Origin: Castanea sativa
Lineage: Eukaryota > Streptophyta > Magnoliopsida > Fagales > Fagaceae
Assembly: GCF_040712315.1 (NCBI RefSeq)
Contig: NC_134020.1
Span: forward strand, 49,337,751 to 49,401,750
Direction: 5' to 3'
Length of the DNA: 64,000 nt
Part shown: piece by piece, positions 32,264 through 43,884 of the stretch
Numbering within the stretch: the first letter of the stretch is position 1
Layout: every line of letters starts with the position of its first letter
Position numbers and translations under genes: made by a program
The notes under the pieces: generated by a model
Seen by the model: the letters and a program-made list of their open reading frames with translations, nothing else
Databases searched by the model: none
Told to the model about the DNA's origin: nothing

Positions 32264-32799
32264 CTGCAAGCGATTCAATCAACTAACCAAAAAAACGAAA
32301 GTTCTTCACCGCATCAATCTGACTGGACTGCTTCAAAATCCTTTATTCCTTCGAAAGATGAAGAAAAGCTCATTCATCGATGCTTTAGGGCTAGAAACAA
32401 ACAAGCACTATTTTGGGTTGGAGCTCACAAATATTTTGTGCAAGGTGAAACTAAAGCAGGAAAAGAAATCCTTCTTCAAGCCAACAAAGAAGGGGACAAA
32501 AATGCAAAATATGGACTTGCAATTGCACTCTTATGTGAATCAAATGAGGAAGGAATCCAGCTACTATTATCAATTCTAAACCAACAAGATGGAAACAATT
32601 GCTGCAAAACTATTGACAAATCCTTCGACATACAACTTTTGGAACAAACACATTTTGCATCCCAAAAAACCAAGCATGCAAGAAAAATGGAGTGGGTCAT
32701 TGGGATCGTGACTGCCCTTTTCCTTATGGAAACGAAGAATTACATGTAACATGCAAAATGTGCTCAATTGACTTGGAAATGTATAAATTAGCAAACTGA
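32264..32799 (+). pseudogene. F-box-like (At2g35280-type) C-terminal fragment with frameshift
   Basis: After an acceptor (AAACAG at 32263) the frame reads FRARNKQALFWVGAHKYFVQ, GETKAGKEILLQANKEGDKN, AKYGLAIALLCESNEEGIQL, resembling the Sel1-like helical region of plant F-box proteins of the At2g35280 type. Near 32694 the frame shifts by one; the next frame gives WDRDCPFPYGNEELHVTCKM and CSIDLEMYKLAN plus TGA (32797-32799), the matching C-terminal Cys-rich end. The F-box itself is absent. It lies just inside the Helitron 3' end, so it was probably captured by the Helitron. Confidence 0.6.
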
Positions 32800-33189
32800 G
32801 TATGGTAGAAATTATGTTCCAAATAATTAATTCAACTATAAAATTTCATCTTTCTATTTCAAATACTAATCTCTAATAATACAAAATAAATTACATGACC
32901 AAAACATCTAATCACCATAAAAGAAATTATCACACGCAACGTATGAGTCCGCGACTAGTTATTAATAAAATTCACGTATTTCTCATAAAAAAAAATAATG
33001 TTACACTCCTGTTGAGTCACACCATCATTTATGTCATCTCTTTATTTGTTTTTTATTATTTTCCTTTTATTTTTGTTATTTTGCTTCCCTTTTTTTTAAA
33101 AAAATTGTGCAAAACATATGATGACTTCATATATTCTCATGACTTTATACATTCTAAATAGTCTCAACTTTTTGCATTAAAATATGCTC

Positions 33190-36100
33190 TCCTCCTATTA
33201 CTCAAAAGCTTCTCTTTTTTTTTTTTTTTAATAAAATAATTCCTCAACTATCCATTGAATGTTTTCCTATTTTTAATCTTCCTCCTCTTTGTTTTTTTTT
33301 TTTGGTGTGGATAACCTCTTTAGAATGACTGATCTAACCGCAACCCCGCAACCCACTCACCTTCCCCAATTACTCCATTAAACCCAACCAGCTAACTATT
33401 TGAATTTACAATTAACAGTCCTCCTTGGTCTCTCTCTCCATCAAACAAACGGATAACATCACCCCGCTTTTCCACTACCTTATTAAATCCATTTTAACAT
33501 CAATTCAATTCTTTGATCTCAACTCCTATTCTCCCCCTATTGATTTATTTTCTATATAAATTGCTATTGCTCCCTCTCCACTTCTACAAATGCTGTAAAA
33601 ACACCATTGGACTTAGTAATGCTATGATTTTTTTTGCTCTTCTTCAATCAATCAGGTTACCAATCTGTCTCTCATACTATCTCCTTTTTCTCTATTTACC
33701 AAAACCCAAACTACCAAGACCCAATTTGTGTTTCATGCTCTCAGTTACTCCGTTGTCCATCTAATTTAATCTATTGAGAAAATTGGAGATTTAGACAATG
33801 CAAAAGCAAAAGAGACATATTGATGAAAGTGCGAAGATTAAACGATCAATCTTTAGGCTTGATTTTTTGTCAGTAATTTTTCTCCTTTTTGTCAATACAA
33901 ACTCTTTAATTGTGACCCATTCGTTTTTTTATCCCATGTGGAATGTCAAACAATTTTGCTTTTTTGGTTATTGTTGCATGACATATACTTGGATGAAATT
34001 TCTCTTAGATGTGTGGTATGAAATGTCTCTTAGATAAAGATTTAAAGACATGAATCTTGACAAATTTGATGTTATGAAAGAAGCAGGTTATCAATGGGGA
34101 GAATACCTTTGAATACTATTTCTAAACTTGAGCACCATTCTCTTAATGGATGTCTCCACAGTTGAGCTTCAAATGTTTTTGTGGCTCCTAAAGCTTGGGA
34201 GTGGTTTCTTAAGTTTATTTCCGTGAATGCCATTTACATATTGCATGAATTACAGCTCCTTATGGTGAGGATTTTGATTTTAATATTTGTGTTTCTATTG
34301 GTCACATTTGCATATGCACTTTCTTTTTGTAAGTAATTGCAAGCATAAGATTGAAGGGAAAAAGACTTTCTTTTAGTAGTAGAAATAAGATATTCGATGT
34401 GGGTATGCGGGTTTGCATCATTGATTGTTGTAAAAACTATACTTTACACTTTTTTTATTAATTATTTTATAGACATGACTTGAAAAGCTAAAAAAATCTA
34501 CAAATGTTTCTATGTATAAAAATAACAAATCACCAAACAAAAAAAAGAGTTATTAATACAGAATCCAATGTTACTTTGAAACTAATTTATAAATGTTTTG
34601 TTGTTGGAAACAGTCAAGCTCGATCGGTTATTGAAGCTCACAAATTTTTACTTTTGAGAGCCTTCACTTAGAAAACTATTTTCCATTTTGGAGCTAATAG
34701 AGGCACCACCACTAAATATGGACTCATACTTGCTTTATTTTATGGGATGCAGATGGAAATTAACACTGTTTTATTAGTCCATCATTATTGTCAAATTTCT
34801 TGATATTGACATGAAGCAAATTGATATTGAAAAATTCCCGCGTTTCTTTTATATATGAACAAAATAGTGGATTGATACGTATTTGTAGAGTATAGGAAAA
34901 GTCATAAAATCTTCACTGTAGCTATGTTGTTATTGTTGCATCTCATGTGATTGGTAAAATTCCTCTTAGGCATCTTTTATTTTATTCTCAAAACTGTATA
35001 TTTTTTAGTTTTGGTCATTCTATTACAAATAATTAACATCTCTACCATCAAATTTCTTATTGATCTAAGCTTTCTTGTTAAGCTTCTAATTTACTTAGCT
35101 GATCATCTTTAGGAAAAGACCAAAAGGAGAATAAGATTAAATATAGTTTACTTGAGAACATCATTATGCTATTAATGTTTTTATGTATAAGTACTTGAGT
35201 AACTGGATTGTTTTTTTGTTGGAGCTTATTATTATTCCAATTACCCTTATATCTAGACCCTTGTATTATTTTTTGAAAGTTCAAAGTGATAGCCTAGCAG
35301 TAATGACATCCTTTTTGGTGTCTCATTATTTACTTAAATATTACATATATGCAATGCTTATTTCATTTAACATTTTTGAATTAATATTTTATTATTATTA
35401 TTATTCATTTTCCCCTTTTAGTCTCCTTGCAAGCCTTGAAATTGCACAAATTCTATTATAATAGTCAGCACCGGATTAAGCTTATGTTGTGGGAACAACA
35501 AACGCAATGCCGACGGTGCCCCCACTTTTGCCCAATTAAGCACTGCACCACATAAGCTTCTCAATACTGTTGGTTTTTATGATGAAGTCTTTGATATTTG
35601 TAATGCAAGCCTAAATAGAGAATAAACTTTTAGATACCATGAACAATAATGTATTGAAGAGTTTTGTATAACTACTTGACAATCACTATAGTTTGTATAT
35701 AACAATGCCATCTTCATTCTAAAAAGTGAGAAACCAGGAAAATCAAAGAGAAAACTCACATGGTTGACGGTGATTAAATATTCCTTGATTAATTCCTCTT
35801 GGTTGAACATGTACACTCCCTAGAAAAAATAAATATCTTTATCTCACAATGTTGAAGGTAGTCTACTAGAATTCTCTGTCATACGTTACTCTTTAAAGAT
35901 CTTATTAGTTGTATAGATGGTACTTACGATTTAAGAGACAAGATCAACAAAACAGGGGTTTTATATGACCATATTTAGATGACTCTGCAATGCCATGATG
36001 GATGGGTTGGTCTTATTTTACCATATAATCCAAGTAATTGTGTAAGTTATGAAATAAAGGGCTATATACCGTGGAATTTGTTCATATGTTGTAATTTAAA

Positions 36101-36220
36101 GCCCAATTTCAAATAACACATAGTGAATTTTTAAAAATATATAATATATTAATTTAATAATGTTCAAATAAAAAATTATGATATCAAATTTTCCCGCGCA
36201 TTGTGTAGGTCTGTGACTAG
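33190..36220 (+). mobile_element. possible second Helitron of the same type (degenerate)
   Basis: A possible start TCCTATTACTCAAAAGC (about 33190) and a possible 3' end CCCGCGCATTGTGTAGGTC, TGTGACTAG|T (36217-36220) enclose AT-rich sequence plus a degenerate F-box-like fragment like that of the candidate Helitron upstream. Both ends are weak. Otherwise I see only short open frames without homology in this 3-kb stretch. Confidence 0.35.
34610..34790 (+). pseudogene. degenerate F-box-like fragment
   Basis: Reads GNSQARSVIEAHKFLLLRAF, a stop, then FGANRGTTTKYGLILALFYG. Compared with AHKYF and DKNAKYGLAIALL of the fragment at 32264-32799, the order and spacing agree. It appears to be a more decayed relative of the same gene. 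Confidence 0.4.
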
Positions 36221-36476
36221 TTTGTAATTAATTTGCAAGATTTACTCTGCAATCTAAATTAATAGATTAGTAGTTAGCTTTTTTTTAATAGATGCAATTG
36301 ATTTGAACCTATAAATTATGATGTTTCCTTCATCATAATTTTTCTATATCATTAGACTTAGTAATCAATTGATTTTTTATGTAGGAGAGATTCAAACACA
36401 AGTCCATTATTTGTAAATTCTTTTCACCAATAAAACTATCTGGAATCTATAATGCATAGCTACTTATAGTACTAAA

Positions 36477-37483
36477 CTAGCAGATGTCCCGTGCGATGCA
36501 CGTGTTATAATATTTGATAAATTAATTTAAATTATATATTATATGTCACTAAAATAATGAAGAAAAAATATTGCAATACAATATATCCATATATAAGTAA
36601 CTATAATTAATTGAATCCTAAAAATGCCACTGCATACCTATTGATTTTTTTTTTTATCAAGTGTAAATGTATATTTGGTTCTTACATTGACATTTTCAAA
36701 ATAAAAATTCTTATAATTTCTTCTTATTTTTTTAGGAGTATTTCTTTTCTTTTCTTTTCTTTTTAAAAGAAAACACATGAACTTTTGAAGGTTGAACATG
36801 TAAGATTTAAGATTTATAATTTTTAACTTGCAAAAATGAATATACATGTCAAGAGATTAAAAATATAACAACAATTGAATAGAGGAATTCAAACTTATAC
36901 TATTTCATATCTTAAATTTAATTTTACATACATCAAAGTATCTCAATCACTTACAAAAATTAAGAACTTTCCAAAAATATAAATAAATACAAATAACACA
37001 TATAAAAGCTTTATGTCTTCCTTAAACATACTTTTTAGAAACCTCAAATGTCGATGAAGCATTGTATCAAGTTTTGACAATGTTGTTGAGAGGTTTAGAT
37101 CATATGCACCTAAAACAAAAGCCAATTTCATACTCTCTCTCTCTCTCTCTGCACTCTTCTTTTGGCCCTTCAATATTTTGTGAAACTAGAATATAAAAAA
37201 TAACAGATATTATAACATGAAAAACTAATATTGAATGGAGAAAACCTTTTATTTTTAAAATTAAAAGTTTTTCTTTTTAAGAAAGTTTTAAAATTAAAAG
37301 TGGAAGAGTTCAAGAAGTTGGAAAAGGGGGTGGAACTAGATCTCTTAATCTTTTGTATTTATGAGTTAAACTAGTCATTAATAAGAAGATGGGGTGATCA
37401 GGTGAAAGGTTAAATGAAATACTACTTATATAAAGCGCCACATGGCAGAATTTCATCTTCTCTCGTAGAAGGCCTCTGCTTAG

Positions 37484-37537
<54 letters not shown>

Positions 37538-37545
37538 ATATATGG
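36477..37545 (-). mobile_element. candidate short Helitron on the minus strand
   Basis: The minus strand ends GCATCGCACGGGACATCTG, CTAG|T (3' end at 36477), with the small hairpin CGTGC-ATC-GCACG about 10 bases before CTAG. The opposite side (about 37470-37545) reads ATATACTAAGCAGAGGCC on the minus strand, like Helitron 5' ends, but a (TA)n expansion hides the exact first base. No recognisable gene is inside. Confidence 0.5.
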
Positions 37546-38571
37546 GGACATTTACAATGTACACCAAACTAAAAGAATTATGTAATTAAAATCCTAATTA
37601 ATTTGAGATTAATCCGCCTACTTATCTTTAGACACCAGAATGAATATTGTAAATTAATTTAGCATTCAAATATTGATTGCAAATCTTGTAAGTTTAAAAC
37701 AAAACAAAAAACTATTTTGGACCGGAAAACTTTTTTTTTTGGCTAGAAAATCAATTATATCTATGGGCAAGATTTATGTATAGTATTTAGGTATTTGTAG
37801 ATTTTTTTAGTTAAGTAGTCATATGAGAGAATCTTAAGAAGAAAATTTAAAGAACAACGCTTAAGGTAATGTACCTAAGTTTTGTCCTATATTTATTATT
37901 GATATTTTAGTTGTAACTTCTAATAACCAAAAAGAATATCTGCATGCTTCATGATTTATGGGGTCCTCGAACTTTTACACATTGCCCCTTTGGTACTACT
38001 GTATTCGCATTGCTTGTACGGGCCTGTTCATGATAGTAGGTTTTGGTTAAAGTTAGTTTCAACAAATTAGCCCACTTGTTATCAATTTGGGTCCAGTTTA
38101 TGTTTCTTTTGATGGCCGGCCGCAGGCCCAAGTCTTCTACACTCGTCCATCGTTTTTCTTTTGCTGGTGCTTGAATTGTTCCATTGATGATTGATCAACC
38201 ATTGATGATTGAATAATAATAATAAGAAGAAGAAAAACAAGGACTTTGTTGCATGGTAACGTGATTACTAACTCTATTACTCCTTATGTCAAGAGCCTTA
38301 CGCAGTTATATTTCAATTGGTTAGCATTTTTTGGTGTTAGATATTCAAGATTTAAATCATTCCTCCCTTGTTATATATATCTAATTATTTTTTTAAAAAA
38401 TCTTTCAAAAAACTCATTAAATAATATTATTATCGGACTTTTTTATATAAAAAAATGCTGACATCTATTTTGTATACATTATATTTAAATTATCATTAGT
38501 AATAGTAATTAATTCCTTTATTCAGTATGTCATGAGCAAAAGACTCCATCTGCTCATATACAAAAGTTGTT

Positions 38572-38605
<34 letters not shown>

Positions 38606-38606
38606 A
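37546..38606. other. AT-rich spacer, no gene seen
   Basis: Holds only short open frames and a (TA)n tract at about 38575-38602. Confidence 0.6.
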
Positions 38607-39335
38607 CTAGTGACTATCTCATGTGTTGCACTAGATAGTTAAATAAAAATTATATATATTTTATTCAAATGTATAATTAACCTCATGTAATTCATTTAAA
38701 ATTAATCACATTAAAAAGAAAAGTAACTGCCCTAAATATTACATTTCTATATTCCTAGCTTTCATTTTTAGAAAGATTTTTACTTAAATTTAGCTAAATT
38801 GAAGTGGACAGATATACTATGTTACTGACTTAACAAGAGTTTAGCAAAAATAAATGTTATATTTAAAATTTTAGATATATATATATAACGAGTTTGAAAT
38901 ATCATATACTATATAATAAAAGTTGGATTTAGAAGTCTTGGTTCTACCAAGTGATTTCACCAAATTGTAGAAATTTTTTTAAATTTTTAGATTTTAAAAA
39001 TATATATTATTTTTCTTCTTCTATAATTTCTAAATTGATAAAAATCTTAATTTGATTATAATTCAAATTTTTCGTCTAATCCTTCTAATCTTTATTTTTT
39101 AAATGTAGTATATTATAATCCAAACTCTCCATCTAATCCATTTAATCCACGTAATTTAGAATCTCTTTCCACGACAACCTTCTTAAGTTTTTCGTTTTGT
39201 AAGGCCCAGTGGAATGCTGCAACTTCACACAGTATCCTTTTACCTCACCCCCTAGCATTTCGAGCTACTATAATCAGAGGAGTGAAGGTATTTTCGACAA
39301 CATGTACATCAATATTGAGCTTGACTACTACAACT

Positions 39336-39465
39336 TTTATTTTTATATTAATGACATGTCCTAAAATTGTTAGGATCCTCGAAAAGCAAGGATGAGGTAC
39401 TCAACCGTGGTATGATACTAGGATTGTAGCAATTTTAGGATAGGTCATTAATAAAAATAATAAAT
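39336..39465. repeat. hairpin-forming inverted repeat inside the Helitron
   Basis: TATTAATGACATGTCCTAAA (left) is matched by TTTAGGATAGGTCATTAATA (right), with further pairing of AATTGTTAGGATCCT against AGGATTGTAGCAATT. Arms are about 38 bp around a loop of about 40 bp. Confidence 0.65.
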
Positions 39466-39884
39466 AAATAAAAATAGATAATTATACTCCCTATCCCTAT
39501 CTTTTCATTTGAGAAAATGACACTCTATTCCAGCATTTAACTTTTGCTTAAGGGTAACTAGGTTTCCAAAACTATCTCTACTTTCAAAATGGATTGGATT
39601 GATTAAAAAAAAAAAACACTTTCATTGGGAGGATATACGCATAGGGAGGAATAAATAATAAATCTGTTATCGACTTTTTTTTTTTCAAATATATTTTGTT
39701 TTAATTTAATTATTTTTTGGATGGATATCAAATTTTTGGATGGAAAAAAAAGAAGAAGCTAATAACGTTAACAACTTGATCTTTACCGTATATTAGGGAA
39801 AAAAATTGTAATTAACGTTAACAACTTGATTTTTATGATATTTGATTTTAAATAAATTTATTCTTTTTTTTTTTTTTTGCTTAT

Positions 39885-40634
39885 TGTAAGTGCACAATTG
39901 CACCTGGCCCCAAGAACAGTTACGGGTTCAGGCCCAATGAGCCTTAAACAATATGAATTTGTAGAGTGTGGGCTTGAAACCCAGGTTAGAAGTGTCTGAG
40001 GATTAAATGACAAGCCAAAGATTGCAAACACTTGAAAACAACAAGGAATATTGCAAATCAACCTGCTCGGACTTAAGCCGAGAGCTGTTCTTATATTATC
40101 TCTTTCTTTTTTTTCTTTTTCTTTTAGATTACAAAAAAGGGAGCCCCCCATTCCTGTTCTAGGTTACTTCTTAAATACTCATCTTTTTGATAATTTGTAC
40201 ACGTGTTGCCCCAACTCCCCCTTAGCCTAGATATTTCTTTTCTCAGTGCCTTTGAATAGTAACCAGAAGTTTCCCTTCTACTGTTCAGGTGTCACTTTCC
40301 CATTAATGCGGCCAGGGTGGTAGGTGCAGGGTCTTTAATGTGGAGGTGACAGCCTTTATCTTTGGTATTTCTCTAACATCGGTGCTTCTAGGACATTCAA
40401 GGGTTCACCCCCTTTAACCATTGGTCTTGACCGTGTCATTCCCTAACCTTTACCATGAAGTCCCGGGTTCTTCGGTGTCCGTTCGAAGGGAAATTCACCA
40501 TCGGCTGGATCCTCGGATCCTCGGCGTATGGGCCGACCTGTAGTACTAACAAGTTCTAAACCCAAGAGCAGGTCGGCCTTCTTTAACATGGCCCAAAGGC
40601 CCACATCCCCATCAGGGTCTTTTTACTCCCCACA
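39885..40634 (-). mobile_element. solo LTR of the Tat-type family (750 bp)
   Basis: Starts TGTAAGTGCACAATTGCACC and ends CTTTTTACTCCCCACA on the plus strand, the same ends and order as the LTR at 2538-3297. Flanked by the perfect 5-bp duplication CTTAT (39880-39884 and 40635-40639). No gag or pol remains, so the element was reduced by recombination between its two LTRs. Confidence 0.92.
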
Positions 40635-41384
40635 CTTATAACAACTTCTTCACAACTTAAAATTATTGTTTTAAATAGAAACAACTTGCTAACAACTTTT
40701 TTTTTGGGTTGAAGTTTACCATGGTTGAAATTTTGTTTGTTGGATAAATATAAGAATGATTATGGATAATAGTTTTATTATACCATAACTCTCATATTTA
40801 GATTTTTAGGACACTATAAATAATAAGGCTAGATTCATGATTTATTTCATTAATATTTGAACATCCAAGTATCTACATTTTTTAGGGTTATTTGTTATTT
40901 GTTTTTCTCTCAAATTCAGTCCCTCTTTGCTTCAAAAAATAAATTCCCAATTTTTTTTCTTTCGTTATATATGTTGTTTTTTTTTTTTTTTTTCAAGGAG
41001 TTTCATTGAGGTTTTGAAGCACTCGATCAAAAGTTTTTCTCAAAAATATTTCTTGAGGTTTATATTTACACATTTTGTTTTGATAGGGTGAAATTTGGTG
41101 CCTCTCCTTCACTTTCAAAAACAAAAATTCAATTCTTACATAAGTTTATCTACTTTTATTTTTTTAATGTTTAGTAATTGGAGTTGTTCATAATTCTTAA
41201 CTATTACATTGAGGTTACCATTAAATATGCTTTCAATTATTTTTATTTTTAATTATTGAATTCAAGGTTTTTCATTTAAATATGCACTTGAGTTTTAATT
41301 ATGCAAACTCCCTTTATATTTTGTAGACACCTCCTTTTATATTAGTTGCATATATCTACCATATTTCATTCAATTAATTTTGGA

Positions 41385-41426
<42 letters not shown>

Positions 41427-41744
41427 AACTTAATCTTACACAATATGCATTCATTGTATAACTTAAAATAAAATGTTCCTTCTATTTAAAAAAAATATAA
41501 AGTAAAAGATTACTTTATTTTTTATTATCTATTAAATTTAAATTAATATAAAAATTACTATTTTTTATTTTCATTAATTTACACATGATTCGTGATTAAG
41601 TCGTGCATCGCACGGGTATAATACTAGTGCGTGTGTGTGTGTGTATATATATATATTTCAAATAAATTTGGATTTAGAATAGGTACGCACTCTCAACCCA
41701 AACTCGTCTTTTCTCATTATTTAGGTGTACAAGAACGGACTTAA

Positions 41745-42411
41745 TACATCAAATGAACCGAAATGGACCAAATAGAATTTAATGATTGACTAGGACCGAA
41801 TAGAAGTAAAATGAACTGAGTGAGGCCAAAGTGGACAGAATGGACTAAATAGGACTAAAGTCGACCGAATAAGACCTAATGAACTGAATATGATCAAAGT
41901 GGACTGAGTAGGACCGAATGGACTGAATAGGATTGAAGTGGATTGAATAGGACTAAATAAGACCAAGTCAATATAATGGAGCGAATAAGACCGATGTGGA
42001 CTGAATTGGATTAAAGTGGACCGAATAACACTAAAGAAGATTGAATAGGACCGAATAAGACCAAAGTGGATAGAATGAACTGAATAGAACCGAATAAGGC
42101 CAAAGTGGACAGAATAGAACCAAAGTGGACTAAATGAAACCAAAGTGGACTAAATGAAACCAAAGTGGACTGAATAAGACCAAAAGTGGATTGACTAGGA
42201 CTAAATAAGACCAATGTGGACCAATTAGTACTGAAGTGGACCAAAGTAGACTGAATAGGACCTATGTGGACTGATTAAAACTAAGGTGGACAAAATGGAC
42301 CCAATATGACCGAATAGAACCAAAGTTGACTGAATATTACCAAAGTGGACGAAATAGACCAAGGTGGACCGAATAAGAACAAATTAGACTGAAGTGGACC
42401 GAATAGGACTA
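41745..42411. repeat. minisatellite of GACCGAATAGGA / CCAAAGTGGA words
   Basis: About 660 bp of short degenerate units (roughly 10-11 bp, often in pairs or triplets) such as AAGTGGACCGAATAGGAC and TGAATAGGACCAAAG. Its reverse strand gives long open frames full of Phe, Ser, Leu and Tyr (STLVLFSP); these come from the repeat and are not genes. Confidence 0.88.
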
Positions 42412-43017
42412 GAAATTTTTTTATTTTTAAATGTATAAATATTAGTCTTTTAGACACCCAAAGTATTTTTTTAATATGTATTTCCTAAGAAATATAAAAA
42501 TTATTATCATAGGGTTTGAATTTTATTACACTTTTTTTAACCTATGCTACTCCTTTCATTATTATTATTATTATTATTACTACTACTACTACATATATGT
42601 TATGTGCATGACTCCAATGCAATATAATAAAATGTAAAAAGTTAATACATATCTGACTTATTCAAAATTTTGAAACCAAATGGTTGAAAAAAAAAACTAC
42701 CCAACTTTGTCAATAGTCTTCTATATTAAATTTTAGTTCTATAATAAATTTTTTAGAAAAAAAAAAATTAGTTATCAACATAATTTTGTGAATTTCATGA
42801 CTTTCATATGGCAAAATATTTTGTCAACACTTCTAAAATGCTTGAATCTGGAAAAGATGCCCTTCAAAATTAGAAAGGGAAAAAAAAAAGCTAGTAATAA
42901 TCAATAATTGCATCAACCAATAAACAAATTAAATAAATTTTATTGGAAATATTCACCAATAAATTAGAAAGAAGTACCATGAGGAGATTTTGGGAGATAT
43001 TCATCACAACTTGAACA

Positions 43018-43058
<41 letters not shown>

Positions 43059-43110
43059 AAACAATTCTATATTATACATTAAAACCAATTATTATTTTTC
43101 TGTATTTATC

Positions 43111-43163
<53 letters not shown>

Positions 43164-43290
43164 ACATTGCTTACCACCATTTTCAATATTTGTTGCTAAA
43201 ATATGCAAGTATAACAATATTTAGAGAAATATATGGTGTAATCAAACAAATGGTGGATTATTTAATTTGCAATTTTAACTATTTATAATA
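42412..43290. other. AT-rich spacer with TA tracts
   Basis: (TA)n at 43020-43055 and 43124-43160, an (ATT)n/(ACT)n run near 42559-42590 and poly-A/T tracts; no gene seen. The last five bases TAATA are the left duplication of the copia element. Confidence 0.75.
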
Positions 43291-43780
43291 TGTTAAGAAG
43301 TCTGTTCAGAAGAGAAGAAGGGAAGTTGTATTGAAGAAAGAAAGCAAGGATGAAATAAGGAAAGCTAAAATGCAAAAGAAGACTGTTGATCAAAATGATA
43401 GAAGCATTGTTATTTTACTGAGAAAACTCCTTGTAGCTTTAGAGGGAAAGTGAAGCATGTGAAAGGCATGTGAGGGAATTAGTTGTTGGTTAGTTATAGT
43501 TGACAGGTGGCTATTTATCATTGGTGGAGTGTTTTTAGGAAAGTTGTTAGAGCTAGTTATTTTTCCCGCTCTTTCGCTTTGTTGTTAGAGCTGTAATTCG
43601 TAGTATAAAACTAGAGTAATGCATTGTATTTTAGTTAGTTTTTGTAATCACAGAATTTCAATAATAAGAATTTTCCTTTTCACTTAGAAAATTCTCTCTT
43701 TGTTTCTTGAAGTTTCTTACAATTTCTATGATTGTTTTCCCTTGATTTGAATTCCCTATTTTAGCTTCTGATCTTTAACA
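43291..43780 (+). repeat. copia 5' LTR (490 bp)
   Basis: TG/CA-ended LTR beginning TGTTAAGAAG and ending ATCTTTAACA, followed at once by the primer-binding site. A TATA-like AGTATAAAACTAGAG at about 43601 fits the U3/R boundary. Confidence 0.92.
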
Positions 43781-43795
43781 TGGTATCAAAACTAT
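43781..43795 (+). other. copia primer-binding site
   Basis: TGGTATCAAAACTAT follows the LTR without gap; it resembles the TGGTATCAGAGC tract complementary to initiator tRNA-Met used by most plant copia elements. Confidence 0.85.
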
Positions 43796-43884
43796 AAACA
43801 AAATCAGATCAGAAATTTTCTTTTGTTTACGCTTCAATTCTCTGAAATTCATTTTGTTCTTCTTCAAGCTTCTAAGCTCCATCA

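Larger units (their letters stand above)
25131..32958 (+). mobile_element. candidate Helitron with nested elements and gene fragments (7.8 kb)
   Basis: The 5' end reads A|TCTATATATTACTAAAAGC, a common start of plant Helitrons. The 3' end reads CACACGCAACGTATGAGTCC, GCGA and CTAG|T, with the CTRR-type end and insertion between A and T. No inverted repeats or target duplication are needed. Inside are a hAT element, a Pack-MULE, a duplicated exon pair and an F-box-like fragment 160 bp from the 3' end. It is inferred to be one element from the order of ends; the 3' hairpin is weak, and two or more Helitrons could be joined. Confidence 0.5.
38902..41627 (+). mobile_element. Helitron (2.7 kb) interrupted by a Tat solo LTR
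   Basis: 5' end A|TCATATACTATATAATAAAA; 3' end GTCGTGCATCGCACGGGTAT, AATA, CTAG|T (41624-41627). The hairpin CGTGC-ATC-GCACG lies about 11 bases before CTAG, the standard Helitron layout. Insertion is between A (38901) and T (41628). Removing the solo LTR at 39885-40634 leaves about 2 kb without RepHel coding sequence, so it is non-autonomous. Confidence 0.7.

Noticed and set aside
33513..34037. Hydrophobic open frames suggesting small membrane proteins
   Set aside because: AT-rich, Phe/Leu-rich translation typical of pyrimidine tracts; no homologue or gene structure recognised.
38607..38640. Minus-strand CTAG|T end preceded by GTGCAACACATGAGATAGTCA
   Set aside because: Looks like a Helitron 3' end, but no hairpin of useful length and no 5' end before the next Helitron starts at 38902, so no element was called.
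41790..42244. Minus-strand open frames of 117 and 77 codons
   Set aside because: Translation of the minisatellite unit; no domain or gene structure.
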